Assembly: GCF_041296385.1 (NCBI RefSeq)
Contig: NW_027184085.1
Coordinates: 15,536,801 to 15,600,800, forward strand
Length of the DNA stretch: 64,000 nt
Source: Aphelocoma coerulescens
Taxonomy: Eukaryota; Chordata; Aves; Passeriformes; Corvidae
Reading direction: 5' to 3'
The translations under genes were made by a program, and so were the position numbers. The notes below the pieces were generated by a model. The model was given only the letters and a program-made list of their open reading frames with translations, searched no databases and was not told where the DNA came from. Positions 1-12,175 of this stretch are shown piece after piece. Position 1 is the first letter of the stretch, and the number at the start of each line of letters is the position of its first letter.

Positions 1-3000
1 GTTTCTCTGAAGCAAACACCACTGAAATGTTCAAAGTAAGAGCAGTGGCTTTGAAAAGGTGTTTGGGATAACTCTAATATTAGTTTTTACCACAGCAGTA
101 TCCTGATGGCAAACAGACACATCACAGCATGTCACCTTTTGGCAGATAGCTTCTGGGCCATAATTTGCATCTCTACTGACTCTGTTTGGGATTCCAGAGT
201 ATAAATCTTTGTAGAATTTCTCCAATTCTGTCCAAAGAACATTGCTATGAGAATTACTGAGAAATTCAGTAATAATTTTTACCATTGGGAAGAAAAGTAG
301 GAGATCATGCCAAATATGACTCAAAGCCAATTTTCAATTTGTATTTAAATATTAGTAGCCTGATACAGCTTAAAACCTCTTATTGCTTTAAAAGTCAAAA
401 GTAACACTTTGTCAGATGTGAGAAGTGTGAGTCAACTTTCTACTGACTAATTGTAAATGGCAAAACCCATATTTTAAGAACATTTGTGACTAATTTAATG
501 TTACTTATTTGCTTAATTAGATGACCTTTAAATCCAAACCCAAATTATTTTATAAATATTTAGCTTTCCAATAAAGCTAGACCCAGATATCTGTCATTTG
601 ATAGGAACCATCTGCAACATTTGAACTTTCTGTATGTTAAAATGCTTTTTTTATTATTTTGATTTTTCTGAAGGCCATTTGTTTTTTTACCAATGCTGAC
701 AATGCAGCACCTAAATTAGATCCCTCCTCTATTGCATGATGCAGGCATACAACCGAGACTAAAGTCAAGGCCAGGCATGGATAGCAACTCTGAACCAGAC
801 AACTGCTGAAACTTCCTGTAGGTCATGCACATTTTGGAAATGTGAGAACTGTAGAAGAAGGACAAAAATTGCAGATGATATACTTGTTTAGAGATAATTG
901 TTCCTCCTGAACTCAAGTTTTATACAGTTAAATCTCTGTAGTACATACAAATCTCTGTATTATTTTGGAGCTTGATAACTAATTCTTTTTATAAGGATAG
1001 TAAAACAACTTATGACTAAGAAGGTACTAGTGATAACAGTTTTTTGTCTGCCAATAAGAAAAGAAACATCTTGCTGGAAGCTACTGGTCTAACACAGTAA
1101 TAAATATGTCTTTGAGTCTCTTATGACTTCTGTTCATTTTATCTTTTGTGCGTTCTACTGATACTCCCTTTAATTATAGCAATGCCATCTGAATTTAAAA
1201 GATGAGTTATTAACTGAACTATTTTTTACTGCTTCACCTGTTCAAGTTAGATTTAATAAACCCAAATATCCCATTACATGAGATGAAAGGTATGTATTTC
1301 CTGACAACAATAAATACAGTTCAAAAGGGCTTTTGTGTTTTCCTTGATGCAGTTTGTGTGTGTTGCTGTTAAGTTTTAAGATAAACATCTGCAGAGTTTT
1401 CTTGATGGTGTGATGTCAGGTGCACAGAGTAGGACTTGATCCTGCCAACCTCTGCTCAAAGAAATACTATCAGTGAAAGGTTCTTACCCACAAGCCATGA
1501 TTTTCAGAATAGGACCACCTCTGTTTTTTGGAATAGTGAATGTAAATTATTTAGCTTGTGGCATGCAGTCACTTCCTTTATAACTCATGTGTAACTGATA
1601 TTTTACACTAAGCAAACTATTGCCCTTAATGTAATTGCTCACATTAGAAATGGAAGCATTTTATGTAAAGACAAAGGCAGAAAAGCTAAAGAGGCAATTG
1701 CTTTTTTACCATCTGATACTTCTGTTATAGTTTTCAGTTGAGGTGCTGATATTTTGTACAAATACCAAGGCATTTTATTAAAAATTGTGTTAATTAATAT
1801 CTGTGTTAGTTCATTAAATTCTCATTCTTATTGTAATACAAAAAAATACACCTTCACGAAGCATGTTTGGAGCTTGATTAATCCTCAGGGTTTTTATGCT
1901 GTGTTTTGTATTTCCTCTATCTTGACTTTTTCAAACAAACCTTTCCTGTGTCAGTCTCCTTATGCATATGTTTATCTTCTCCAGGTTTTGCTACTTGTAA
2001 ATAGCTTCTAATTCTCTCTAATTCATAATGAGCATATCTGTTTGAAAAGTTGTTGAATCTGGAGTACCTTTACAGAAGTCTCTAAGCTTTATCTGGTTGG
2101 CAGAGGCTTAAAAAATCTTACTAATGCAAAAATAGGGCACTAATTTCTCCTGTTTTCCCCTTACCCTGGGCACTTGAGTGGGCAGGGGGAACATTATAAG
2201 AGGATGAAAAGCTTTAGCATACTCACCCTGCAGGGCAGAGTGTATGGAAGATCACAGCTGTCTCTACCTCTTGCATCTGGATCTTATTAGTGTCATCAAG
2301 CAGTGAATACTCTGTAACTATAGGCTGGACTTTTCCTGTTGTTAACAGGCCTCAGAATGAACTGAAGTTCACCAAACTTTCTGCAGCTAAGTAAACCCAG
2401 CATTACTCAAAAGTTTTCTACAGAGCCTAAGACGACAACAAATGGGATAGTTGTTAGTACAACAACCCCACGGAGCTATTTGATGTCTGTGAATTGACTG
2501 GAGTGCGAATGTGAATCTCTTGGGGGCTGCCCCTCCTCCTGCCCATAACCTGCCCATATAAAACGGAGGCAAAGTTGCTCAGGCTGCAGTCCTGTGGAGG
2601 GGAGGCATGGGTAATTCTTGTGCTGTCTAAGCCAGAGCAAGCTCTGCCTTTGCTACCTGTCCCATTCATGTTATCTTTCATGTGAGATGGACAAATTGGA
2701 GACCAGGGAAGTGGAATGCAAAATGCCTTTATGCAGGACAAAATATATAAGTTAACAGCCAATCTAGAAAGCAGCAGTATGGGGAGTATGGAAAAAAGAC
2801 AAAACAAAATCACTCTGACCTCATCCCTTCCCCCACTTTCCTGATTTTGTTTCTTTGTTTCATTTGGTACTTAATAACAAGGGAGCTCATTTTTATGAAA
2901 TGTGTTCATGATGAATCTGATACCTTTCTTTTGTAGTGTATTATACTTCCTATAAAGACAGTGTAAACCTGTGAATGCAGCTTAAACAGATATCCTATTG

Positions 3001-3589
3001 TAATAAACTGAACTTGAAATGCTTGCAAAAATACAGCTTTAATATCCACAGATTTCCACGGCTTTCTTGTCATGAAAACTGGCTATTATTAGAGGATTTT
3101 TTCAATGACATGCAGTAGTTAAGAACATCATTGTTAATAAGACTAATCACATTGCATGCCTAATGACAACTTTTTGGAATGTCATCAAATTGCTGGTAAA
3201 ATGGATGGCAAGAAATAAATCTAAAATATACTCTCTTTTATTAGAGGTCGTGAGTGCTGCTAGGTTTAAAAATCTTGGACTACAGTTAACAAGTAAAGCT
3301 AAATACAAGAAATTAGTAACACCAACATATACTGGGCTGACATGGTAATTACAAGTGACTACAGATGGAAGTATCATTTGAAAGTTATATTACATTAAGC
3401 AAGAGCAACACCAAGACACTAAAAGAAATTTCTCATGAAAAGGGATGGAATCTTTGTCCCTCTCATTGCTGCTTTACATTTTCTTGGAAAGCAGATCTTC
3501 TTGCCTATATAAACTCTGTTTATCTATGAAACAGATTATAAGAGACAGTTAGATGCACAGTTTAGTTATGCCAAGACATATAATTTCTT
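1..3589. other. Non-coding AT-rich DNA, no gene seen
   Basis: No open frame here resembles a known protein and none has plausible splice context. The longest frames (about 85-119 codons) have random composition. At 2387-2640 the base composition becomes more GC-rich and contains a TATA-like CATATAAAAC at about 2555 with GC-rich sequence after it, reminiscent of an old LTR or core promoter, but no repeat ends or target duplication could be found. At about 1434-1517 the sequence resembles a badly decayed palindromic MITE, but the two arms match too poorly to annotate. Confidence 0.6.
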
Positions 3590-3672
3590 TCAGATGAAAC
3601 TGAGGTACACAGATAAAAAATGTAAAAGTGTGTGACTATAGTCCAAGTTTCTGACTTTCAGTCCCCTAAAAA
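3590..3672 (-). repeat. MIR-like ancient SINE remnant
   Basis: The plus strand reads CAGATGAAACTGAGGTACAC near 3593, followed by a GTGTGTGACTATAGTCC stretch and a TTTCTGACTTTCAGTCCC end. This follows the order of the reverse complement of the amniote MIR SINE (cagatgaggaaactgaggcacagag, then the aaggtcacacagc block, then the tctgactccaaagcc block), so the element lies on the minus strand. Divergence is high, as expected for an insertion older than birds. The family assignment is from memory of the MIR consensus, and a chance match cannot be excluded. Confidence 0.45.
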
Positions 3673-4415
3673 AATAGGTATCCTGTCTCAGTGAATTCTT
3701 GTTCTTAGATCCTTGAAGATCAGTGATGCCTGCAAATAAAGGGGAAGAAGGTAGGTGTAAAGGGTGCCCTGCAAAGAAAGAATCAGCCATATATTTTTGA
3801 AGGGAGTAGGGCAGCATGAGTCTGAATTACCTATGGCTCAGAGCAAAGACTTTAAATTTTGTATCATTAAAAACTGTTCATACCCATCTGGAGCCTTTCT
3901 TCTAAGGGACCCATGGGGCTTTTCTAAATGAATTCTCTGTTGAACGTTTTCAAAGGTTTCACTAACTTTAATGTGATCCTACTTTGAAAGCAAAAGCATC
4001 TTCAAAATATACATGAAGACCTGTATCCTCTCTAACAGCAGAAGTACAAGAAGCTTGATTTATGAACTGAACCAAAACAAGGTGGTTGAAACTACTTTGG
4101 GACTAAGATAGCTCGTGCTCTGGATTTGCTAAAGAATGGGTTAATGGCACAATTTTGTCAAACACTACAGTGGTATTTGGTAATGAAGAGTTATTTTGTT
4201 AGGAAAAGAATCTGTTCACAGAATAATGCCACCTAGCACCATATTAGGACATCAATTTCTATGGCTGAAAGAAAGAATGTGACCTATCCACCAGCCCTAC
4301 TCGCCGCAGAATCCTGGGTTGGAAGTCTTCCACCCAAATTTGGCTAGATTTAGCTCTAATGTCCTTGTAAAATGTCAAAGTCAATCTAAGATGGGGGTAG
4401 TTTGTGAGTGTCCTT

Positions 4416-4433
4416 AAAAAAAAAAAAAAAAAA
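4416..4433. repeat. A18 homopolymer
   Basis: A run of 18 adenines. There is no recognisable retroposed sequence immediately upstream, so it is treated as a simple repeat rather than a poly(A) tail. Confidence 0.9.
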
Positions 4434-6135
4434 GCTCTCTATTTGAAGTCTGATTTAGCAAAAAGGTGGTCAAGGGGAAAAACATGTCTGGCACTTGTAA
4501 TGAAAAAGCCTGTTCAAGGTTTCAGTGGTGGGTTTTGTGGGATGTAGTATTTTGGTATAGACTGGCTTTTTGAGACAGAAATTCTCTATGCAAATTAAGC
4601 AGGGTTTGGAAGTCTGAGTTAAGTTCTGATTTGATATCCCTGAAATCAACTTCAGATATTTCAGTACTTTAGTTTTACTTAGTTAATTTATGATGTTGTT
4701 GACTTACAAGTGCTCTTGGCCTGTTCTGGATCATGAACTTGGAAGTCTTTTAGCCACTAAGTAAAAATTTTCTCCTGGAACTGAAAGCTGCTTTCCTAGG
4801 GGGGCTTACTGGAATTGAAAGCCAGTTTACTACAGTTTTCCAGACATCACATCTGAAAAAGAAAAGTGAGTTAGGAAGAAAATAAAAGGTTGTAAAGCAT
4901 GATTTAAAAAGAACTATGTTGCACCTTTTTTTATTTGAAAAGTCTTGGTTTTGGTTTGTAGGAGACAATTTTATTTTTTTAAAATTTCCTTCTATCTGTT
5001 GGAGGGAAAGGATAAGAAAAAGTATATTTGCCACCTACCAGAAGATAAATTTAAAATGTTTTCTCAGCAACAGTTTAAAATTTTTTTCTGAAGAAATTAA
5101 TTCTGATGTCACTGTTACCAGATGAAGTAAGTTTATGTAGATATAACAACATTAGATGCTATTGATTGAGTAAAATAATTGAAAGATGTATAAAAGAATT
5201 TTGAGATTTGAACCTTTATCATCTAGAATATCATAGAAAACACTGAACTGCATCTACTCCTAATTAGATTTAAAAATCCCAAATCAAAAGCCTGAATAGC
5301 AGTAAGTCAAGATTGTCAAAACCAGGTTAATGAATTTAGACTTTTAATTTGCTTTTAAAAGAGTTCCTGATAAATTCTCAGTCTCCATTTGGGTTTGCCA
5401 TAATTGCTGCTTTACAGTCTAGCTACACCTGAGTGTTCTGCTCAGTTCATGCTGGCATGGCCTGCTTTGGGCTTGCCCAGTTTGCTGGCTGGCTTTGGTC
5501 TGCAGAGTTGGGTGGTATGGGATCCACACAGCTGCAAAACAAACACTGCTATGGTCTCTCATTTGAACAGATCAGAGAATGCTGCAAGGAAGAATTAAAC
5601 TGGTGATAAAAACTGCTATGAGAGTAAAGGTGAAGGCTGTCAGAAACCAATTATCTTTGTTATTTTCTATGTGAGTAGAGAAAAAGTATTACTGCAGATT
5701 ATTTCTTTGGCTATTCTCTGGTCCTGGGGTATTCCTTCTGATTTCTTTCAGGAAACTGTCTTTGGTGACAGTACAGTTCAAAAGAGTACAGATGAGATGA
5801 ACAAAGAGCAGAACAAAAGTTGTTCTTGTGAAATACCAGCAAAATTAGAAGACTTGCTTTTTCTTCTATGATATATTCAACTTGTTGGACAATGGTTTCT
5901 TACATGTACACACATTCAAAATGAGGAATTTTTCACCAGACTATGTTTTTGTGCCTTTTCCTCCTTTTACTATGGCAAGATTTCTCTTTTTTATTACCTC
6001 AAGACTGAAAAGGTAAATAAGAAAATCAGCAGTAAGGGGATGTTGACGCCAAATGGACTCAATATCCTCAAAAAGTGGTGGGATGAGTTGCTGAATCTCA
6101 TGATTCAGGCAGCCTTTTTGTGGACTATCTAGATT

Positions 6136-6158
6136 TTGGTTTGGTTTGGTTTGGTTTT
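6136..6158 (+). repeat. (GGTTT)n microsatellite
   Basis: About four consecutive GGTTT units followed by a T-rich stretch. Similar GT-rich or GTTTT-rich patches recur at about 20396-20440, 28853-28873 (reverse orientation), 32982-33040 and 42790-42818. Confidence 0.8.
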
Positions 6159-6839
6159 TTGTTGTGTGCTTATTTGTGCTAAGTATAGAGGAATATAGTT
6201 CTAGAGGAAACTGATAAACTTCTCTTATTCTTACTAATTCTGGGAGCCAAAGTCTAAATATGAAAATATGAACTAGCTAGTACATGTATTATAAATGCTA
6301 CTCCTATTTATCACTGCCTTCTGTAAACTTTCCTTTGAAAAGACCCTTCACATATTTAAAAGTAAAACATTACACAGGCCAGGTGTTAATAACCACACTA
6401 AGACAAATTCAGTTTGTGGTTTTATCAGCATAAATACAAAGCTATGGAGTTGCCTTTCTGTATGCCCTGGGGAGGAACAATGCCCATCCTCTGAGACTTC
6501 AGAATCATTCAAATTGATGTTGTTCTTGAAACACTAAAGTGAATGATGAAAATGAGGAAGCGAGTGCTGGCCAGAGGTTAGCAAGAGGCAGACAGTGTGC
6601 AGCCATGTCCATGCAGCTCTGCTGCTTTGCCTCCTTTGCTCATGACCTGCAACGCCCTAAACACTCTAGTCCTGGATCTTTGTGGAAAAGCAGTTACAAG
6701 CTGTGCCAAACTGTGTGATGCTTTTGTGCTCTGAATACATGTCCTCCAGGGTCTAGGATGAAACCACCGCATTCATTTGCACTTGAGTAAAAACTACATT
6801 GTTTTTGCAGTCATTTGGCATCATGTTCAAAAAATATAA

Positions 6840-6918
6840 GGTCAAATTCAGCTCTAGTGTTGCAACTCAAATGATTTAAATGGCATTTTGCCCACCTACA
6901 TCAGAGCTGGATTTGGCC
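6840..6918. mobile_element. Short palindromic MITE-like element, ancient
   Basis: The left end GGTCAAATTCAGCTCT (6840-6855) is mirrored by AGAGCTGGATTTGGCC (6903-6918). The two are inverted repeats matching at 14 of 16 positions, and both differences are transitions. The whole unit is 79 bp. Sequences of this form (an 'aaattc-tgc-tct ... aga-gca-gaatttggcc' palindrome) are familiar as old dispersed non-autonomous elements in reptile and bird genomes, but I cannot name the family. The next 100 bp (about 6975-7040) contains an ACCATTGAATTAAATGGG palindrome-like core typical of the same general class. Confidence 0.45.
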
Positions 6919-9900
6919 CATCATCTGGATCTACTTAGTGAATACTGTGCTAAATTTTCAATGCCTTGCACAGGGTTTTAGTTATGTGCTTACCATTGAA
7001 TTAAATGGGAATTGTATTCTTAGGATCTTATCCAAATTACAAGACTGTAGGACTGTGAAGGGAACTTATTTTTGTTAAAGTTTGTGCAGCACCAAGCACA
7101 CTAGAACTTAAATTACTTTTTAAAATTAATGTATGTTAAAATTTTGCCTAGATTTATTAGTGGACATCTGCAGTTTTGATGATCAAGGCAGCAGCACAGT
7201 AAGTCAGAAGTCTTTGGAAATAGAGTCATTACTTGTTGCGATGCTTTGAGACAAAAGTGATCGAGTAGTTTTGGTCATATTTGTTTTTCATACAAAATTA
7301 AGTTTTCAAATCAACTTCATTTTTCAAGAAAAAACTTCCTAAAAATCCCTTAGGACCTTGTAAATGTTTTCATTTTTGATGGTCAAAATGTCTTCCTTTG
7401 GCAGAGCACACTCTTATTGGTTCTAACTCACCTAAACCAAGTGTTTGACATGTTCCTCCAAGATCTTTATAAAAACAGTACACTGATGAAGTTTTGGAAT
7501 GAGAATTTTTTTCCACATTTCTAAGAATCTGGTTAGTTTAAGCATGAAAGCTTTCTAGAAGAGAAATTAGCAGAAATTTTCATTTTAGTGAAAGGAATAT
7601 AAATTTTGTATTGTCCTTCAACTCTTGGCTGATATTGTTTCAGATCTCATTAAGTCAAATAACAGCAATGATGTGAAATTGCCTAGCTAAGGCACTTAGC
7701 TTTAGATTTATCTAGTGGTTGCTTTCATGTAGATGTAATTTGTCTGTCCTACCTAGTTCTAAATTCATCAATTCTGTCCAAATATCTTATAATTTGGGGT
7801 ACTGTTTCGTGATGTTGAAGCCTTTTAAAAGCTGTAAATATATGTGAAATATTTGTGCTGACCTTTTTTTTGCCCTGTCTGGAAGCTCAGTTGCTTACAG
7901 GGTGTGCAAGAAATAAAGGAAAACATGGCATGAGGTAGGAAGGACACGGTGAACATGTGAGGGCTGAATTCTGCAGCATTTACACATAGAGTATTCTGAT
8001 TAATTATGGCAAAATGAACCTGTAAAGTCAGTGGGACAACATATGGGAAAGGTCATCACTAGATGAGATTTCTAAGAGTAAATTAAATGAAACAAAAATG
8101 CAAGTGCATAGGACTGGTGTTGAATTGAGGCAGTGAATGCACTGGCATGAAAGTAAAATCTTTGGTCCATACAGGAGAGCTCTGCTCCCGAGGAATGTAT
8201 GGTTGAGAATACTGAGGCTGACCAAGATGCAGCCAGTCAGAAAACAGACCAAGGATCCTGGGTTCATTGCAGCTTATTCTGTAAAGGTATATCACCAAAC
8301 AAGAGCTGTGAAGCTCATGTGAGTCAAAGATCTATAGGATGTTTTGCAAGCCAAAAAAGCAGGAAGCAGCAATCGTAACTAATTGAAAACTTGAGAGATT
8401 TGATGTGGTGCAGTATTAGGACAAGCCATAGCATGTTATTGACAGAAAGTCAGCCTGTAGGATTTTATGGTGTATCACCTAAAGATAAAAGAAACTAAAC
8501 AATGAGCTGATTTGACATCCTTTACAGTAATAATTCTTAAAAAGTATGACCAAAACTGGAGGACATGTGTTAATTCTGATCCCACTGCTAGGTCAAGAGA
8601 GTTCATAGCTTTCCCCTGTAGTAGACAACGTAAAACACTGGGAACAAAATATATAAAATATATTGTTTGGACTGTAATTAAAGTGAGGAAAAGGTCAGTG
8701 TGGAATGCTCTGGATTATCAGAGAGCAGTAAGTGATATATCCCAAATCTCGGGAAATAGAAGATGTTCTCAAGTACTTAAACTGTTCCAACTCTTTATAT
8801 GGAATAGAGTATATTTGGTAGGAACTGGAAACATTCTAAAGGTATCCAAATGAGTGTTTCCAATTTAGAATTCACTCTTTAACACACAGGAAGATGAAGC
8901 AAGTTTAAAGTAATGTCATTTGCGCTACTGCACCTCAAATCCCAGAACCAACTGTTAGAAAGGACTCAGAAACTTCTTCAGGAGGGGAGAAAATTCATAG
9001 TTTTCAGAGAAGAGACTTGTATACAGTCTGGATGCCCGGGCAATGCCATTGTAGTACAAATAATTGAGTGACTTTTGACAGAGGAACAGCAAAAAGGATT
9101 TGAATTGGTGAAGAAAGGATTTTTATGAACTAGATTGTATTTAAATTTCCAAGTTGATCCTAGTCACTTGCGGCTTCTGTATGGGAAATTACTTTTATGC
9201 AATGCTGAAAGTTGCTGTGGGATTTGCACTTGAATAAATTGAGCTTGATTGGTGTGGAGTTTGGAGGCTGCAAATTAAATGCTTAAAGTCTTGGTGAAGA
9301 CTATAAATGCTAGAACATAAAAATAACAATTTTTTACTTTTCTAGTGTTCTATTATCCACTGCTTTTACAGAGCTCATTTTTGTATTTTTGCTTTTTTTG
9401 CTAATGTAAAAAGCGCTGGTAATTATCAGAGTCCTCTCTAGGTAGCTGTTGTTGCAATGTTGTTACATATCTGTCTGCAGTTCAGTATTCCTGAATATAA
9501 GGCAGTTCTGAGCTGCAAGTAAAGACAGTAGAAGCCCAAAAGAAATGAAAATAATTATGTTCCCAACCAGGGAGCAGAAAATGCTTGGCTCTTGATTAGA
9601 AAAAGTAGCCAGAAAAAGAATTCCAAACTTAGACACTTTTGGAGAGAGCCTAGCCTAGTAATTAAGAAACTAAATACTTTATTCTTGTTGATTCCAAAAG
9701 AAAGAGCTCATTTCTTTGTTGAGGACCTGGTGCAGAAATTTAAGAAACATCCCAGCGGGATGAAGAGGGAGTTTGGAATTATCCCAGCAAGTTTTTTTGC
9801 CTAATAGAAGATGGCTTGTGGAAGAGAAATTGCTCAAAACTTGAGAGATTTCCTTGCAGTTGATAGTTTTGGCTAAAAGATGCTGATAATTTCAAACAAA

Positions 9901-10267
9901 GAACAAACAATGCTCTCTGGCAGAAATTTAGCAGAAAACTAACAAAAGTCAGGAGACACGCTATTTGATTTCAAGAGTTTGGAAAAAGATAAAATTTCTG
10001 TATATAATTTTCTTTAAATTAAAGGGAGGAGTGGTAGAAAATGGGTTGTAGTCAGAAGTCTGGGTAACAAAATCTACCAGTTCTTACACCACTGTCCTTA
10101 TGTATTTTTTCTTTTCAAATTGGGAAGAAGGAGATTAAAATCTGCTTGTGCTAGTTGGATTCTTTACTTCCACTGTCCCAATTAATAATTTCATTTCAGT
10201 AAGCAAGCACTGTAATATGGAGCTGTAGCAGTAAGGCAGATGGAGGTTTCAGGTGTGATTTTCCCAG
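6919..10267. other. Non-coding AT-rich DNA, no gene seen
   Basis: No coding evidence. At about 7968-8060 there is a GCTGAATTCTGCAG start and an AAGTCAGTGGGACAAC stretch that loosely resemble another decayed palindromic element of the class at 6840-6918, but the arms do not pair well enough to annotate. The 113-codon frame at 8512-8853 has no recognisable domain. Confidence 0.55.
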
Positions 10268-10404
10268 TCACAAAGTATTCTGAGTTGGCAGGGACTCACA
10301 GGGATCATCAATTCCAACGCTTAAGTGAATGGCCCATACGAGGCTTAAGCACATGTCCTTGGTGTTATGAGCACCATGTTCTAAACAACTAAGCTAATCT
10401 CAGG
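10268..10404 (-). mobile_element. tRNA-Ile-derived SINE with CR1-like tail (TguSINE1-like)
   Basis: Read on the minus strand, the head begins ATTAGCTTAGTTGTTTAGAA (tRNA D-arm, A box), continues with an anticodon arm TGGTGCTCATAACACCAAGG matching the tRNA-Ile arm around its AAU anticodon, and ends with a decayed T arm followed by CGTATGGGCC, the 3' acceptor side of tRNA-Ile. It then joins GTTGGAATTGATGATCCCTG and a CCCTGCCAACTCAGAATAC tail, the typical CR1 3' end used for mobilisation in trans by CR1 reverse transcriptase. This tRNA-Ile plus CR1-tail design is that of TguSINE1 in passerine birds. The A box and T arm carry several substitutions, so it is an old, inactive copy. The family name is from memory and the architecture is read directly. 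Confidence 0.8.
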
Positions 10405-11084
10405 ATCTCTTTTGTATTGATTATCAGGACTCAAAAACGTAGCGGGAAACAACTTCTCAGGTTATATACTGCTAGAGCAGTATAACGTGCTAGTGCTGGC
10501 ATCACTGATTTGTGCTCAGCAGCTGTTTAAATTGAACACCAATACTGTTCTGAGCACTGCTTTAATAGAGGTCTATGTATATGCTTTTCAGATACACCGT
10601 TAATTTAAAAATCATGACTGGGTGCTTTATATTGGTCCCCCCCAGAATTGAAATCACAATGATGAATACAAGTGATAATTGGAAGTGAGTATAAACACAC
10701 AGGAAATTTTACACTAAGTAGATGGTGGAATCATACACATTAGGGCTCACAGAACTGCATTTTCAGAAATCAATTTCAACTTCTGGGCAAAATTTCTTCC
10801 TGAGTTTTTTAGACTCTTAATTAGCTATAAAAGTACCTGCATGTACATAGCTTGTAATAACAAATTTTTTTTTTTTTTTTTTTTTGTGGAAATAAGATTA
10901 GAGGTTTTCTAGGACTCTTTCCTTTTACTTACCCGCTTGACCAACTCAGCATAGAACTGGTTTATGACTTGTTTTGAACAAATACCCTTTAACCTATATC
11001 CCTAAATTGGCCTTCAATTTTTTCTTTTACCAGGTAGCTTTTATTTTTAAATCTGGTTGTTCCAGTTTCATGCAGGCTGTGTGA
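10405..11084. other. Non-coding DNA with a T21 tract
   Basis: AT-rich unique sequence. The only marked features are a run of 21 T at 10865-10885 and a C7 run near 10639. No coding or RNA gene signal was seen. Confidence 0.6.
10865..10885. repeat. T21 homopolymer
   Basis: A run of 21 thymines in AT-rich DNA with no recognisable retrosequence next to it. Confidence 0.9.
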
Positions 11085-11460
11085 AATGGCAGTCTAACAT
11101 CTCTCTCCTGTTCTTGTCACCTTTCTTCTGACACCCCGTAAAGCCAGAGCACCGCCACAAAGGTCCTGCCTTCTCTTTGTGCACTTTCATTCAGACACAG
11201 CTGCCTGGCCAATGCTATTGTACTCTTAAGCCTATATAAAGCCTCTGGACCCCTCCTCCAAGCCAGCTGCCTTGCCTTGGCCCTGATTTCACGTGCTGAA
11301 CCTGAAGAGCAGGTTCCAGTGCTGGTTGTGTTCTTGCAGCCAAGGCTGCAAATCACACAGGCTGCCAAGGGGTGACCTCTGAGGCACAAAGCAGTGACGT
11401 AGCAAGGATCAGCTGGAGCTGCTGGTGTAGGAGTGCTCCAACTCAGGTAACCCATCACCA
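11085..11460. other. GC-richer block with TATA-like motif, possible old LTR
   Basis: This block is clearly richer in G and C than its surroundings and contains CCTATATAAAGCC at about 11230, followed by a CT-rich stretch. That arrangement is common in LTR promoters (U3/R boundary) and in ordinary TATA promoters. A 114-codon frame on the minus strand spans the block, but its product is not recognisable. I could not find TG...CA ends, a polyadenylation signal in the right place or a target duplication, so the LTR idea is only a suggestion. Confidence 0.25.
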
Positions 11461-11719
11461 TTGTTTAGAAAACTCTTTAAGCCCAGGAAACCAGTTTTGA
11501 AACATCTGCTCCCAAACCTTTTCTCGTGGTAAGGTTTCAATAATTGCCAACCTGTACAGAGGAATACCTTTCAGTTCAGTTTCAGGTTGGATGGTTCAGT
11601 GTATGAGAAGAATATTAAAATCAGGACAGGTTTTTGTAATTAATAGCTCCATTCATATCAGTAGAGTAGTGCATGTGCCTTCCTGAATAACTATTTATTT
11701 AGTTTTATTGCGGTCATTC
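11461..11719. other. Non-coding spacer
   Basis: AT-rich unique sequence ahead of the solo LTR. It ends in ATTC, the left target-site copy proposed for that insertion. Confidence 0.5.
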
Positions 11720-12175
11720 TGATACCTTTCCTTGATCTTAAAATCAAGAGTCAAACATGGTTAGAAGGGAAAAAGGGATTTTACCCTGGTATTTATTTTA
11801 AGGATCCTTAGGTGCACTACATCCAGGTCAAATGCACCGAAATGCACACCACAATGCACCCCCAAGAGATCTGGTATAACATTATAGGTGTTATTAATTA
11901 GCATATCTATCAAAAATTCCCCAATGAGAGGCTTGAATGAGCCCCCCTCCCCAAGGAACTTTCCCCTGGATGGTTCTATCTTCATTTACAGAATGTGTTC
12001 TGGAGAGGACCTTGGGGTTTGGGGCACACTGATCTCTAGCTACAAAGCTTCTAAAATGTTTAGTCTCCTAGCTGAACAAAGGAGTCCAAGAATGTAGGCA
12101 AAAAGCATAAAGAATATAGAATTGTAAAAAGGTATAACGGTATAAAAGAAAAGGCAAAAAATCTTCATGGCTTCA
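11720..12175 (-). mobile_element. Solo LTR of an endogenous retrovirus (copy 1)
   Basis: This 456-bp element lies on the minus strand. Read in that direction it starts TGAAGCCATGAAGAT and ends GGTATCA, giving the TG...CA ends of an LTR. It contains a polyadenylation signal AATAAA (11792-11797, complement) about 75 bp from its 3' end. A second copy of the same sequence lies at 45602-46056 in the opposite orientation and can be followed over the whole length, which is what defines both ends. Flanks are ATTC (11716-11719) and GTTC (12176-12179), a 4-bp target duplication with one difference. Four-base duplications are typical of gammaretrovirus-like (class I) elements. No internal gag, pol or env sequence is attached, so it is a recombination-derived solo LTR. 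Family name unknown to me. Confidence 0.8.

Larger units (their letters stand above)
3673..6839. other. Non-coding AT-rich DNA, no gene seen
   Basis: Nothing recognisable as coding was found. There is a run of 18 A at 4416-4433 and a short GGTTT pentanucleotide repeat (about four units) at 6136-6158. A frame at 5404-5598 begins within slightly GC-richer sequence, but it has no homology I recognise and no splice context. Confidence 0.55.

Noticed and set aside
1434..1517. Palindromic MITE-like sequence
   Set aside because: It resembles the class found at 6840-6918, but the arms match too poorly for a feature call.
11117..11461. 114-codon minus-strand open frame in the GC-richer block
   Set aside because: No known domain. 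The block is more likely an old LTR or promoter-like fragment.
11888..12097. Frames in both solo LTRs sharing a similar peptide, suggesting a conserved small protein
   Set aside because: The similarity exists only because the two LTRs are copies of one element, and the frames are antisense to it.
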